This document shows, one piece after another, positions 6,335 to 13,364 of a DNA stretch of 21,205 nucleotides (positions are counted from its first letter, which is position 1; every line of letters begins with the position of its first letter). Both the position numbers and the translations under genes were made by a program. The stretch is from the IMG/VR virus record IMGVR_UViG_3300032048_000640, positions 1 through 21,205 of that record; one strand, given 5' to 3'. The notes below the pieces were generated by a model, which saw only the letters and a program-made list of their open reading frames with translations, made no database searches and was not told where the DNA came from. The stretch is from a virus.

Positions 6335-6870
6335 AGCAAGCCCTTTCCATCGTTAGGTAATAGATTACACAAATCGGAATGGAAACGGTTGTAACAATCC
6401 GCTGTCCCGACATGCCGGTTGGACGACGACTGATCTACCGCCCCGGCTTGCTTGAGACGAGCCTCATCCCAAAACTCTTGATACGGCAACGACCCCACAT
6501 AAGAGGCACGACTATACGACTCCCACCGCCCATACCGCTTGTCCCCCTGCACGCTCACGAAGTGGTACAGGTCCGGACGCTGATGGCGGCTTCCCTCCCA
6601 CACCGACACCTCATACCCGGATAGTGGAGGAACGCCACGGCCCTTCGATTTGACCTCAGCCCTCGTCCCATCCGGCATGAGCAGATCATGGTTGCGGCTG
6701 TCGTCAAGCAGCCGTCCGCCAACCAACATCTCCATGATGATCTCGCCGATGTAGCCGAGGACACTGCCCTCGTCTTTTTCGATCGAATTGGGCAACTGGC
6801 CGCGGAGTGCCTTTCGGCGTTCAGCAATCTCCTGAATCTCAGGAGTTACCTCAACGATTACCGGAAGCAA
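6331..6870 (-). CDS. PD-(D/E)XK-like nuclease, start uncertain
   Basis: From TTG at 6870 the product is 179 aa. A GYIGE helix (residues 39-43), Asp62 in NHDLL and AEVKSK (71-76) have the spacing of the E...D...ExK catalytic core of restriction-like nucleases, including phage and Very-short-patch-type relatives. The C-terminal part is aromatic-rich with Arg-Trp-Glu patches. The start is a problem: the same frame continues, without stop and with protein-like sequence, back to the TAA of ssb at 6967-6969, yet contains no ATG, GTG or TTG upstream of 6870. Either TTG 6870 is used with a weak GGGA, or translation begins at a non-standard ATC/ATT, or there is stop read-through from ssb. The function is inferred from motifs only. 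Confidence 0.65.
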   Translation of the reverse strand: MLPVIVEVTPEIQEIAERRKALRGQLPNSIEKDEGSVLGYIGEIIMEMLVGGRLLDDSRNHDLLMPDGTRAEVKSKGRGVPPLSGYEVSVWEGSRHQRPDLYHFVSVQGDKRYGRWESYSRASYVGSLPYQEFWDEARLKQAGAVDQSSSNRHVGTADCYNRFHSDLCNLLPNDGKGLL

Positions 6871-6966
6871 AATCCCAGCCGAGTCACGCCATTGGCGTCG
6901 CCCGTCAGGAGAAAGCCGGTTAGCAATTTCCTCGATTGACCAGTTCGGAGATGGGTAGCCTTCGAT

Positions 6967-7404
6967 TTAGAACGCGTCCTCGAACGGGTTGCTCGTCGGA
7001 GCCGCCTTCGGAGCCTGCTTCGCTGCCTGTCCGTCGCCGCCGCCCTTCCGGCGACGCTTGTACTCTGCCACGCCCCACAAGTCCAAGCCGACTTTGTCGG
7101 CAACGACCTCCACGATGGTCTTCTTGTCGCCCTCGGGGGTTTCCCACGTTCTTGATTCCAGCCGTCCCGTCACCATGACGGCGCTGCCCTTCTCCAGAAT
7201 CTCGGCAGCGTGTTCGGCAAGGTCACGCCAGAACACGACATTGAAAAACGACGTGTCGCCGTCTTCCCACTGATTGGTTTCCTTGTTCAACACCCGCTTG
7301 TTGACGGCAACCCCCATAGCCAACCGTGCATGCCCGTTGTTGGTGAACTTGAGTTCAGGATCGGCAGTGATATTTCCAGCAATCTTTACTTCGGCACCAG
7401 CCAT
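6967..7404 (-). CDS. ssb: Single-stranded DNA-binding protein (145 aa)
   Basis: The protein has the bacterial SSB layout: an OB-fold over about residues 5-112 (opening AGNITADPELKFTNNG, then a TSFFNVVFWRDLAEHAAEIL segment and GSAVMVTGRLESRTWE), a basic Gly/Ala/Lys/Pro-rich linker, and a short acidic tip NPFEDAF that matches the role of the DDIPF-type partner-binding tail. It protects single-stranded DNA in replication and recombination and recruits partner proteins by the tip. The length is a little below cellular SSBs because the linker is short, as is usual in phages. It is the first gene after a good promoter and is followed in the same frame by the nuclease-like gene. Confidence 0.95.
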   Translation of the reverse strand: MAGAEVKIAGNITADPELKFTNNGHARLAMGVAVNKRVLNKETNQWEDGDTSFFNVVFWRDLAEHAAEILEKGSAVMVTGRLESRTWETPEGDKKTIVEVVADKVGLDLWGVAEYKRRRKGGGDGQAAKQAPKAAPTSNPFEDAF

Positions 7405-7457
7405 GGTTTCGCTCTCTTTGGTTCAAGGCCACATTCCTTGCAGCCGGACTGCCGCAT

Positions 7458-7486
7458 ACTCTAGGCTGATCCTGACCCACCGTCAA
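7458..7486 (-). promoter_or_regulatory. Promoter of the ssb operon
   Basis: Reading leftward, TTGACG (7481-7486) and TAGAGT (7458-7463) are 17 bases apart. The -35 is the same as in the tmRNA promoter. It sits about 54 bases before the ssb start, in the gap between divergent ssb and the acidic-protein gene. Confidence 0.65.
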
Positions 7487-7507
7487 CCCACTGTCAGGAA
7501 ACCTTCG

Positions 7508-7738
7508 ATGCCCAACCCCGATGCAATACTCGCCCTCCGCCAAGCGATCATCAACGTTCTCATCATCATGGGGGAAGTCGAAGAAGTCGAAGATGCGGCT
7601 CGCCGCACCGAACTCGAAGACGAAATGGGCAGGATTGCTGACACGTTCCTTGAGATGCTGAACGTCGAAATCACGGAGGCAGAGATCGACAACGAAACGG
7701 CCGTCATCAACTTCACCGTTTCTGTTCCAGCGTTCTAA
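7508..7738 (+). CDS. Small very acidic protein, 76 aa
   Basis: ATG at 7508 has AGGAAA about seven bases upstream. The product contains 17 Asp/Glu against four Arg and no Lys, is mostly helical in pattern (an Ile/Leu-rich first helix, then a long EVEEVEDAARRTELEDEM stretch), and ends with a beta-like hydrophobic tail. No family is recognised. It is the only plus-strand gene between two leftward units; it is divergent from ssb and overlaps the ParB-like stop by four bases. The strong negative charge would be consistent with a DNA mimic or a protein-binding inhibitor, but this is inference only. The reverse frame in this interval is a shadow. Confidence 0.65.
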   Translation: MPNPDAILALRQAIINVLIIMGEVEEVEDAARRTELEDEMGRIADTFLEMLNVEITEAEIDNETAVINFTVSVPAF

Positions 7739-8472
7739 TCTGAACTCACGTTCTCTCTGACAAACGCTATGACCTGTTCAGCCGAGGACGGCAGATTCGA
7801 ATAGGGCGGCACGCTCTTCAAATAACGCAGAAACGCATACCAGTCGCGTTGCTGTTCGGCATCATCAAACACAAGCGTGTACTGAACGACAGCCTTCGCT
7901 CCAGCCACCCCGGCGGAAGTCGCCCCCTGCGTCACCAACGTTTCCGTGTCCGTCGTCGCAATCGTCGGACCCTCCTCAGGGGAAGTAATCAGAACCGGAG
8001 CAGACCAGCCCGTATCGGCATCGCCGGTATCAACCTTGACCGGCTCATCCATCAACGCGACTTCGAAGTCATCCCAGCCCAACGAAGTAAACAGGTCGGG
8101 CATATCATCCATCACCGTCGTAAGCATGTCGAGCAGCAGTTGTTGATCTGAAAATCCGAGTTCAGACGTTCGATTGTCGGTCAAAGCAAACGCCACCGCT
8201 TTGTCATGGTCAAAAGGAACGTTCAGCACGGCGATATGCGTCCAACCAAGTTGCTTGGCTGCCGCCAACTGGTGGTTGCCTGCGATGATCGTGCCGGTTC
8301 CGTCCTTGTTGTCAACAGCAACAATCGGTTTGACCTGTCCGAACTCGGCATAGGAAGCAGCGATCGAGTCCACGTTCCCTTGCCGTGGGTTGCTCGGTAG
8401 AGGAATAAGTTCGTCGACATGCACCAACATCCCCTGAAGGGATTCGACAACGTTGTGAACTGGATCAGTCAT
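7735..8472 (-). CDS. ParB-like nuclease domain protein (245 aa)
   Basis: The N-terminal ~110 residues match the ParB N-terminal domain: LIPLPSNPRQGNVDSIAASY (22-41), FGQVKPIVAV (44-53) and IIAGNHQLAAAKQLGW (62-77), the last being the phage version of the GERRxxAA box with Asn-His in place of Glu-Arg. The rest is acidic and low in known motifs. Stand-alone proteins of this type are common in phages, often close to methyltransferases or recombination genes; nuclease or CTP-binding activity has been shown for relatives but is not certain here. The ATG overlaps the upstream stop as ATGA, placing it as the last gene of the large leftward DNA-metabolism operon. It is clearly different from the shorter ParB-like protein at 1.5-2.0 kb. 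Confidence 0.88.
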   Translation of the reverse strand: MTDPVHNVVESLQGMLVHVDELIPLPSNPRQGNVDSIAASYAEFGQVKPIVAVDNKDGTGTIIAGNHQLAAAKQLGWTHIAVLNVPFDHDKAVAFALTDNRTSELGFSDQQLLLDMLTTVMDDMPDLFTSLGWDDFEVALMDEPVKVDTGDADTGWSAPVLITSPEEGPTIATTDTETLVTQGATSAGVAGAKAVVQYTLVFDDAEQQRDWYAFLRYLKSVPPYSNLPSSAEQVIAFVRENVSSD

Positions 8473-8804
8473 GTTTGTGCTCGCACATTGGCCGACAAGG
8501 TTCGAAGGGCATCCATCGAAGTACGAAGAGAATACAACTTTTCACGCTTGGACTTCAGCAGCGCCTCAGCGATCTTCATGTGGTAATGATCGTCAGCCAT
8601 CTTGTAGTCAGCCCACGACTCGCGTTCCTTGATGGAGCCGTTGGCCGACAGGTACTCCTTGGCCCACGCTGCCTTATATTGAGCATCCTTCTTGGCGGCG
8701 TCCACGGCCAGAACCTCAAACGCTTCAGTTTCAGATTCCAACAAATCTGACATCCGGATAATTTCCTGCTCGATGTCTACTTGGCTAATCGGCGCATTAC
8801 GCAT
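8469..8804 (-). CDS. Helical phage protein, unknown function (111 aa)
   Basis: Nearly the whole chain is helical, with charged heptad-like segments (for example ETEAFEVLAVDAAKKDAQY and KIAEALLKSKREKLYSLR) that suggest a coiled coil or helical bundle. It ends LRTLSANVRAQT. Small helical proteins with the pattern LLxSKRExLxSLR next to recombination genes are common in phages, and I know no activity for them. It starts two bases after the resolvase stop and overlaps the ParB-like start by four bases, so it is co-translated with both. An accessory role in recombination is only suggested by position. Confidence 0.72.
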   Translation of the reverse strand: MRNAPISQVDIEQEIIRMSDLLESETEAFEVLAVDAAKKDAQYKAAWAKEYLSANGSIKERESWADYKMADDHYHMKIAEALLKSKREKLYSLRTSMDALRTLSANVRAQT

Positions 8805-8806
8805 CG

Positions 8807-9331
8807 CTACAAATCACCCCAATCGATATTCAGTAGGGCCGTCTGGTTCCGTTCCGGCCAGTCGTATCGAGGCTTCTCCAAATAACACAGCCCCATTTCT
8901 TGAAGAATCCATGCGTCGCATTCATCATCCGCTCCCGATCCGCTCCACGCCTGCTGCGTTCGAGCAGACACCGAAGAGATGCTTGCCGACTTGGAAGCAT
9001 TGCCTTTGCCGGTTGCGAACTTGGCTCGGCAGGTAGGCGGAATCTCCACGAACGTGAATCCGTGCTCGTGCCATGACAGCCGCAACACGCCGCCCAACTC
9101 ACCTTGCGCATGGGCATGGCTGGTTCGCTTAGCAAACGCATACCCCTCCACCATGACCACGACCGGCTCCTCGGAACAGCGCCGAAGTTCAACCAGTTCT
9201 GAAAAGACGGCGTCCCTGATCTCTGCGAGACGTTCCATTCCCTTTGCCTTGGATTGGATCACGAACGTTTCGTCACGAATGGCAACCCCAGTTGAAGTCA
9301 AAGACGGATCGATACCAACGACTTCAGTCAC
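8807..9331 (-). CDS. RuvC-like Holliday junction resolvase (174 aa)
   Basis: The RNase H-type acidic cluster of RuvC is present: GIDPSLTSTGVA (6-17, Asp8), VEGYAFAKR (61-69, Glu62) and ADDECDAWILQEMG (134-147, Asp135/136 and Asp139). KFATGKGNASK (104-114) matches the basic segment typical of RuvC proteins. The length of 174 aa is close to bacterial RuvC (about 170). The enzyme would cut four-way or branched DNA before packaging or after recombination. The GTG start at 9331 overlaps the HNH gene by eight bases; no ATG is available at the right place. Its neighbours (HNH nuclease and recombination genes further upstream) fit this role. Confidence 0.92.
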   Translation of the reverse strand: MTEVVGIDPSLTSTGVAIRDETFVIQSKAKGMERLAEIRDAVFSELVELRRCSEEPVVVMVEGYAFAKRTSHAHAQGELGGVLRLSWHEHGFTFVEIPPTCRAKFATGKGNASKSASISSVSARTQQAWSGSGADDECDAWILQEMGLCYLEKPRYDWPERNQTALLNIDWGDL

Positions 9332-9704
9332 GCCAACTCGGCTCCAACGGAATACCTTTGCTCCATGATTCTCGAAGCGTTACCGCTTCGTCGTACATCT
9401 CTACCGTAGCCCAACTGGGGAGATGCAGACCCAACGTTTCCGCTTCGTGGGGACGGGTGGTGATGCGACGATGGCAGCCACGGCAAACAGTCAGCAGGTT
9501 GGATTCTTCAAGGATTGATCCGCCCTGTGAGCGGTTGATGATTTCGTGAACGTCGCAGGCTGCCTGTTGCTGAAAGATGGCTTTGTTCTCCAGTGCCGCA
9601 TACAGGACGCAGGCTTCACAAAGGGGGCGCTCTGACAGCAGGCGTTCCACCAGTGGGCGACGTTGCCGGTATTCAAGTTCTCGTTTCTTCGACCGATACC
9701 TCAT
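9324..9704 (-). CDS. HNH endonuclease (126 aa)
   Basis: A complete HNH motif with two zinc Cys pairs is visible: CEAC (29-32), DVHEIINRSQGGS (51-63) with the catalytic His53, SNLLTVCRGCHRR (68-80) with Asn69, the second Cys pair 74/77 and His78. It is a small single-domain enzyme without a recognised DNA-binding extension. In phages such proteins are either packaging-associated nickases next to terminase or free-standing mobile nucleases; here it lies within the replication operon far from terminase. ATG at 9702-9704 overlaps the glycosyltransferase stop as ATGA, which argues for a long-settled operon member rather than a recent homing insertion. Confidence 0.9.
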   Translation of the reverse strand: MRYRSKKRELEYRQRRPLVERLLSERPLCEACVLYAALENKAIFQQQAACDVHEIINRSQGGSILEESNLLTVCRGCHRRITTRPHEAETLGLHLPSWATVEMYDEAVTLRESWSKGIPLEPSWRD

Positions 9705-10768
9705 GCGATGCTCCGAAAGAATGCGTCCAACTGTTTCGCCCCGTTTCGAACATCCAAACCAGCCAGAGCCTTACGGGTTGCTTCGGATTCCGCTTTCCGT
9801 TGGCTTGGTTCCAACAGTTGCAAGACGTTGGTTACCCAATGGAATGGCTTTCGGGCAATGCGGCCAGCCCCGAAGTCGTTCACGAGCGCAGCGTATTCCG
9901 GAAGGTTCGACGCAATGAAAGGAATGCCAGCGGCAGCGTATTCGAGACACTTGATCCAAGATTTGGCATGGTTGAACGGCGTGTCGGTCAGGGGAGCCAA
10001 ACCGATGTCGAACGGCATTCCGCCAGCGAATTCGGATGGAGCCAAAAACGGATATGTAGATACACGCTGCGGGTCGACTCCGATGCGTTCTGCAAAGGTT
10101 GGCGATCCGACGAACTCGCCCGTGTGATGAAAGCGAACGCTGTCGGGTAGTTGCGACAGGACCCCACGCAACAGTTCAAGGTCTCCGCTGCGATGTCGCG
10201 TTGAACCGCACCAGCCGACTATCACCTCGTCACCATGGTGATGCCGAGGGATGTATTTGTCGAATTCGACGTGGTTGACGAGATGCATGATTCGGGATTG
10301 GTCAACCCAACGGGCCATCTTCTCGACAAGGAATCGAGTGGACACAACCAGATAGTCTGATTTGGTAACGATTGATCCATAGTGGTTGATGTTGTTGGTT
10401 GGGTGTTCGGTGGGATGGGTGGCTCTGAAGGCAGCGTTGGCCGGGGAAATCCCCCAGTACCAGTCATCGATGTCGTTGATGATGATTTGCCCGTTGGCTT
10501 GAGCCTGTGCCATTTGCTTGATAAGGCGCTGATCCATGAACCGTTGCAAATAGATAATGTCACAGTCGAAGTGGTCTTCTTTCAACCACTCATGGACCCC
10601 GAATATTCTCTTATCGGGATGCCATGCCAACATGCCGAGAACCGCAGGGGTTCGAAGGTGTTGTAGGTACTGGCCGATTCTGATCCAGCCTGATCCCCCC
10701 ATGACCGGGATGCCTTCACTGGTCATTATGGATTGAGACCAGTCGTTGGAGGCAAACCCGACTTTCAT
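9701..10768 (-). CDS. GT-B fold glycosyltransferase (355 aa)
   Basis: The C-terminal half has the family 1/4-type donor-binding pattern: FDIGLAPLTDTPFNHAKSW (253-271) followed by KCLEYAAAGIPFIASNLPEY, with the conserved Glu before the AxGxP element. The N-terminal half begins MKVGFASNDW and contains a GGSGWIRIGQYLQ loop and a NDIDDWYWG segment, consistent with the acceptor domain of a GT-B enzyme. It would move a sugar from an activated nucleotide sugar to an unknown acceptor, possibly phage DNA, a virion protein or host surface glycan. A dTDP-glucose 4,6-dehydratase is encoded 5 kb away and could supply a deoxysugar donor. It starts 15 bases after the upstream gene with a weak ribosome site and overlaps the HNH gene by four bases. 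Confidence 0.88.
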   Translation of the reverse strand: MKVGFASNDWSQSIMTSEGIPVMGGSGWIRIGQYLQHLRTPAVLGMLAWHPDKRIFGVHEWLKEDHFDCDIIYLQRFMDQRLIKQMAQAQANGQIIINDIDDWYWGISPANAAFRATHPTEHPTNNINHYGSIVTKSDYLVVSTRFLVEKMARWVDQSRIMHLVNHVEFDKYIPRHHHGDEVIVGWCGSTRHRSGDLELLRGVLSQLPDSVRFHHTGEFVGSPTFAERIGVDPQRVSTYPFLAPSEFAGGMPFDIGLAPLTDTPFNHAKSWIKCLEYAAAGIPFIASNLPEYAALVNDFGAGRIARKPFHWVTNVLQLLEPSQRKAESEATRKALAGLDVRNGAKQLDAFFRSIA

Positions 10769-10783
10769 CAGGCAGACCCGCTG

Positions 10784-11296
10784 CTAAAAGTTTGCATTGA
10801 CCGCTTCCTCAACCTCGTTGAAGTTCCACTTGCCCTCAAGGGCAGCCCATAGTGCAACATCTATCGGGGTTGGGTCAAAGCGGTATTCCTCCATGAGTAA
10901 CCTGTGTTCCTTGATGGCCTTGGAAAGAAACGAAGCCAACTTGATGTCATCAGTCAAGGCTTCATCACCAAGGGCGATCATCCGATCCACTTCAGCAACT
11001 CGCTGTTCGACATAGAACCTGAACCGATTGATCTTCGTGCGACGCTCATCATTCCCGACTTTCATTTCCATGATGAGGACGCTGCCGCCCTCCATGTCGG
11101 CGAAACGACGTTCAGCGTCTTGGTCTGTGCGGTTCAGTTCCTGAATTTGTTCGTCGAGATTGTCGACAAGTTCGTTCAAGGACACTCGCCACCGATCGTG
11201 ATTATCGGGAAGGCGTAGGTATTCGCCTTGATCCGATGTCACCTTGTTTTTGACATCCTCGGCCACAAGGCGCGTGAATGCTTCATCAGTCAACAT
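10784..11296 (-). CDS. Hypothetical helical protein, 170 aa
   Basis: ATG at 11296 has AGGAA at good distance upstream. The chain is strongly charged and helical (about residues 36-110 form long amphipathic helices with NLDEQIQELNRTDQDAERR and KINRFRFYVEQRVAEVDR), so a coiled coil is likely. A more hydrophobic, Trp-containing tail follows (VALWAALEGKWNFNEVEEAV). It resembles no family I can name. It lies between another unknown gene and the glycosyltransferase, and a candidate promoter sits just upstream of it. Confidence 0.7.
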   Translation of the reverse strand: MLTDEAFTRLVAEDVKNKVTSDQGEYLRLPDNHDRWRVSLNELVDNLDEQIQELNRTDQDAERRFADMEGGSVLIMEMKVGNDERRTKINRFRFYVEQRVAEVDRMIALGDEALTDDIKLASFLSKAIKEHRLLMEEYRFDPTPIDVALWAALEGKWNFNEVEEAVNANF

Positions 11297-11308
11297 TGTA
11301 AAGATTCC

Positions 11309-11794
11309 TTATGCTAGATAACCGTGAGTCAAACTAAAACCGGGGCAAGCCTTTACGTCAATTGGCTCAACTGTCTTGACAACAGTTCGAAACCGTTCGC
11401 TGTCCTTTATGAGAGCCTGAAGGTCCGACCCGGAGTCAAGCATACCTGACGTAATCTTATTTCCATCAGCGGGTAAAGCATTTGCAATGTTTTGCATGGA
11501 GGTCTGCGTTTCCTGCTCTAGCCCTTTGTCAACAATCCCATCTGGAGAGTTGCGAATCGTGGCGTCACATATCTGTGGCCGCAAGTCAAGGGTCAGGGTG
11601 AGAACCCGATCAGAAAGAACAACTTCACAGTCGCTAACCATCAAGAAGTCTTGATAGTCCAGTTTCCGCTGGTTCAACCACTGAACGCGCATGGCCCCTT
11701 CGAGCGGAGGCATGCCCGCCTGTTGGATAACGTTGGCCCGTTCGACAAACCGGCTGCGGAAAGAATCGGCCCAATCTTTTTCGTCATCAGTCAT
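11309..11794 (-). CDS. Hypothetical protein, 161 aa
   Basis: The product begins MTDDEKDWADSF and contains a mix of helices and a beta-rich centre (LSDRVLTLTLDLRPQICDAT). No motif is recognised. It has two Cys in the middle and one near the end. ATG at 11792-11794 has AGG-rich sequence about ten bases upstream. Spacing to the next gene is 12 bases and to the previous one 29 bases, in keeping with the same leftward transcript. Nothing in the sequence shows a function. Confidence 0.66.
   Translation of the reverse strand: MTDDEKDWADSFRSRFVERANVIQQAGMPPLEGAMRVQWLNQRKLDYQDFLMVSDCEVVLSDRVLTLTLDLRPQICDATIRNSPDGIVDKGLEQETQTSMQNIANALPADGNKITSGMLDSGSDLQALIKDSERFRTVVKTVEPIDVKACPGFSLTHGYLA
11333..11361 (-). 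promoter_or_regulatory. Possible internal promoter before the 170-aa gene
   Basis: TTGACG (11356-11361) and TTTAGT (11333-11338) are 17 bases apart on the minus strand, with the same -35 as the tmRNA and ssb promoters. It lies inside the end of the 161-aa coding region, so chance is possible, but it would feed the genes from 10784 to the ParB-like gene. Confidence 0.3.
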
Positions 11795-11823
11795 AATAAA
11801 ACCTACCTATGTTGTCGATAAGT

Positions 11824-12588
11824 CTACTTTGCCCAAGCAGGGCAAATCGGCTTGTAATGACACCAATCACACAAACGTGACGGCTTGGTTTGAAACACCC
11901 CTGCCTCGCAAGAGTCCTCCACCTCTTTCCGCACGGAAGTGATCGTCTGGATGGTTTCCGACCGGCGCTTCTGCGTCGGCTCGTAGGCCACCACCTTGCC
12001 TTCTTTCAGATAGATGATCTCGCCCGAAACAACCGGCTGCTCCAGCATCTGCTCCAACATCAGGACGTACACCATGATCTGGAACACCTTGTCGGCTGAC
12101 CATTTCGGCAAAGGAACCTTGCCGGTCTTGTAATCGGCCACGACAACGTTGCCGTCATCGTCGTGAAGGTAACGGTCCACGAAACCGAGGACACGCACCC
12201 CGTTGATGGTGTCGTCAACTTTGGTTTCTACCCCCGCAAGGTTCATTTGCTGTGGGTCTTCCAACGCGAACAGGTTTTCGATACACCACCACGCCTTCCA
12301 ACGAAACTGGTTGATGTCTCTAACCCCGACCTCGTCAGCCTCTTTCGCCCACTTGCTGTCCCACAAGTCACGACCAATGCTGCGAGCAGTATCGAACGTG
12401 CGTTCGTCAGCGGGCGTTTTGTAGAACTCTTCCAAAATCTCGTGGACGAACGAACCGAGGATCATCGGCTCTGTTGCCGGTTCCTTGATCCTGTCGATAC
12501 GAGAAAACTTGAATTTGAGCGGACACTGAAGAAAGGTAGTCATCGACGACGCCGACAGATAGTCCGGCGGTTGCAACACCTCAGGCAT
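11824..12588 (-). CDS. Cas4/RecB-like PD-(D/E)XK exonuclease with Fe-S cysteines (254 aa)
   Basis: The nuclease core is complete: GSFVHEILEEFY (45-56, His49), GFVDRYL (135-141, Asp138), VVVADYKTGK (148-157, Asp152 and Lys154) and a later Gln170 in the QxxVY motif. One Cys near the start (Cys22 in FLQCPLKF) and three at the end (CDWCHYKPIC, Cys240, 243, 249) form the four-Cys set that holds a 4Fe-4S cluster in Cas4 and AddB-type nucleases. The enzyme would resect DNA ends to give 3' tails for the Rad52-like annealing protein two genes upstream. There is no CRISPR array or other cas gene here; such stand-alone enzymes are frequent in actinophages. It starts inside the end of the 47-aa gene (8-base overlap). 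Confidence 0.92.
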   Translation of the reverse strand: MPEVLQPPDYLSASSMTTFLQCPLKFKFSRIDRIKEPATEPMILGSFVHEILEEFYKTPADERTFDTARSIGRDLWDSKWAKEADEVGVRDINQFRWKAWWCIENLFALEDPQQMNLAGVETKVDDTINGVRVLGFVDRYLHDDDGNVVVADYKTGKVPLPKWSADKVFQIMVYVLMLEQMLEQPVVSGEIIYLKEGKVVAYEPTQKRRSETIQTITSVRKEVEDSCEAGVFQTKPSRLCDWCHYKPICPAWAK

Positions 12589-12724
12589 GCTTGATGCCGC
12601 TGCTCATTCCCCGAAAAGTCGCCGGACGAGGCCACGACTTTTTAGACGCATCCTTTTCCCGAGCCTCTAAAAGTTCTTCGCGGGTGAGCGTGTCGTGATT
12701 CAAATCTTTGGCTTTTGTTGTCAC
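12581..12724 (-). CDS. Small protein, 47 aa
   Basis: The GTG at 12722-12724 is preceded by AGGAG with about eight bases spacing, and it starts two bases beyond the stop of the Rad52-like gene. The ATG at 12724-12726 is followed at once by TGA and cannot serve. The product (MTTKAKDLNHDTLTREELLE onwards) is highly charged and ends with a basic, Gly/Ser-containing tail. The gene fills the gap between the annealing protein and the Cas4-like nuclease precisely, with an 8-base overlap to the latter, which is the main argument that it is real. Function unknown; it could be a small cofactor or simply an operon filler. Confidence 0.6.
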   Translation of the reverse strand: MTTKAKDLNHDTLTREELLEAREKDASKKSWPRPATFRGMSSGIKHA

Positions 12725-12725
12725 A

Positions 12726-13364
12726 TCAATCTCCTGTTCCTGCTTCGCCTGCCAGCAGCGAGATGCGTGCCATGGCCGCATCGAACATGTTCGCTGGCAT
12801 TTCCCGGTAGGGCTTTTCACGGTCACCATATCCCGCCCACCATTCACGAAACTGTTCTTTCTTGTCGTCTGGAAGGTTGACGAACAGGGCGGTGAATCGT
12901 TCCCACCGTTCAGTGGAAACCGGCATGGCGTCCTCCTGCTCCAACGACAAAGCATCCTCGCTTCGTGCCAGATACAAGCCGATGCCCAAATCCTGACACG
13001 CCTTCTTGAACGCATCCGAAACAGCAGACTTGAAGTCGTTGCCAAGATCGAGCAGTTCACCGGAGTCGCGCTTCTTCTTGATCCGTGCCCCGCCGACACC
13101 ATCCTTGGTGACGGTGCAACCGTCTACTTCGGCCACGATGCGGACAAGGGCGATGATCTCGTCTGGATCGGTAGCGTCGCGTTGCACCGACTGGATTTGC
13201 CTTGACCAGCCGCCGCCACCAAGAACGCTGTTGAGCCTGACGATGTATTCTGACACAGGCACATAAGACAGGGATTTGAATCCCTTCTGCACCTCCTGCA
13301 CCAGACGTTCGTCAAATGCCTCCGCCAACCGAGCGGTTTGAGATTCGGAATTAGAAGTCATCAT
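12726..13364 (-). CDS. Rad52-like single-strand annealing protein (212 aa)
   Basis: Residues about 20-135 fit the Rad52/Rad22 core: FKSLSYVPVSEYIVRLNSVLG (29-49), GGWSRQI, then a beta region with IALVRIVAEVDG (71-82), and the hallmark LGNDFKSAVSDAFKKACQDLG (107-127), followed by IGLYLAR. This core binds and anneals single-stranded DNA in rings. The C-terminal tail is acidic and then Trp-rich (EWWAGYGDREK). Two ATG codons stand in tandem at 13364 and 13361 after AAGGAG, and either could be used. It overlaps the upstream gene by 14 bases. Together with SSB, the Cas4-like nuclease and the RuvC-like enzyme it makes a recombination pathway. Confidence 0.88.
   Translation of the reverse strand: MMTSNSESQTARLAEAFDERLVQEVQKGFKSLSYVPVSEYIVRLNSVLGGGGWSRQIQSVQRDATDPDEIIALVRIVAEVDGCTVTKDGVGGARIKKKRDSGELLDLGNDFKSAVSDAFKKACQDLGIGLYLARSEDALSLEQEDAMPVSTERWERFTALFVNLPDDKKEQFREWWAGYGDREKPYREMPANMFDAAMARISLLAGEAGTGD

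Noticed and set aside
9324-9704. HNH gene as a recent homing insertion
   Set aside because: It overlaps both neighbours (ATGA at the start, eight bases at the end) and interrupts no gene, so it behaves as a settled operon member.
11824-12588. Cas4-like gene as a sign of a CRISPR-Cas system
   Set aside because: No repeat-spacer array and no other cas gene is present; stand-alone Cas4-like exonucleases are normal in phage recombination modules.
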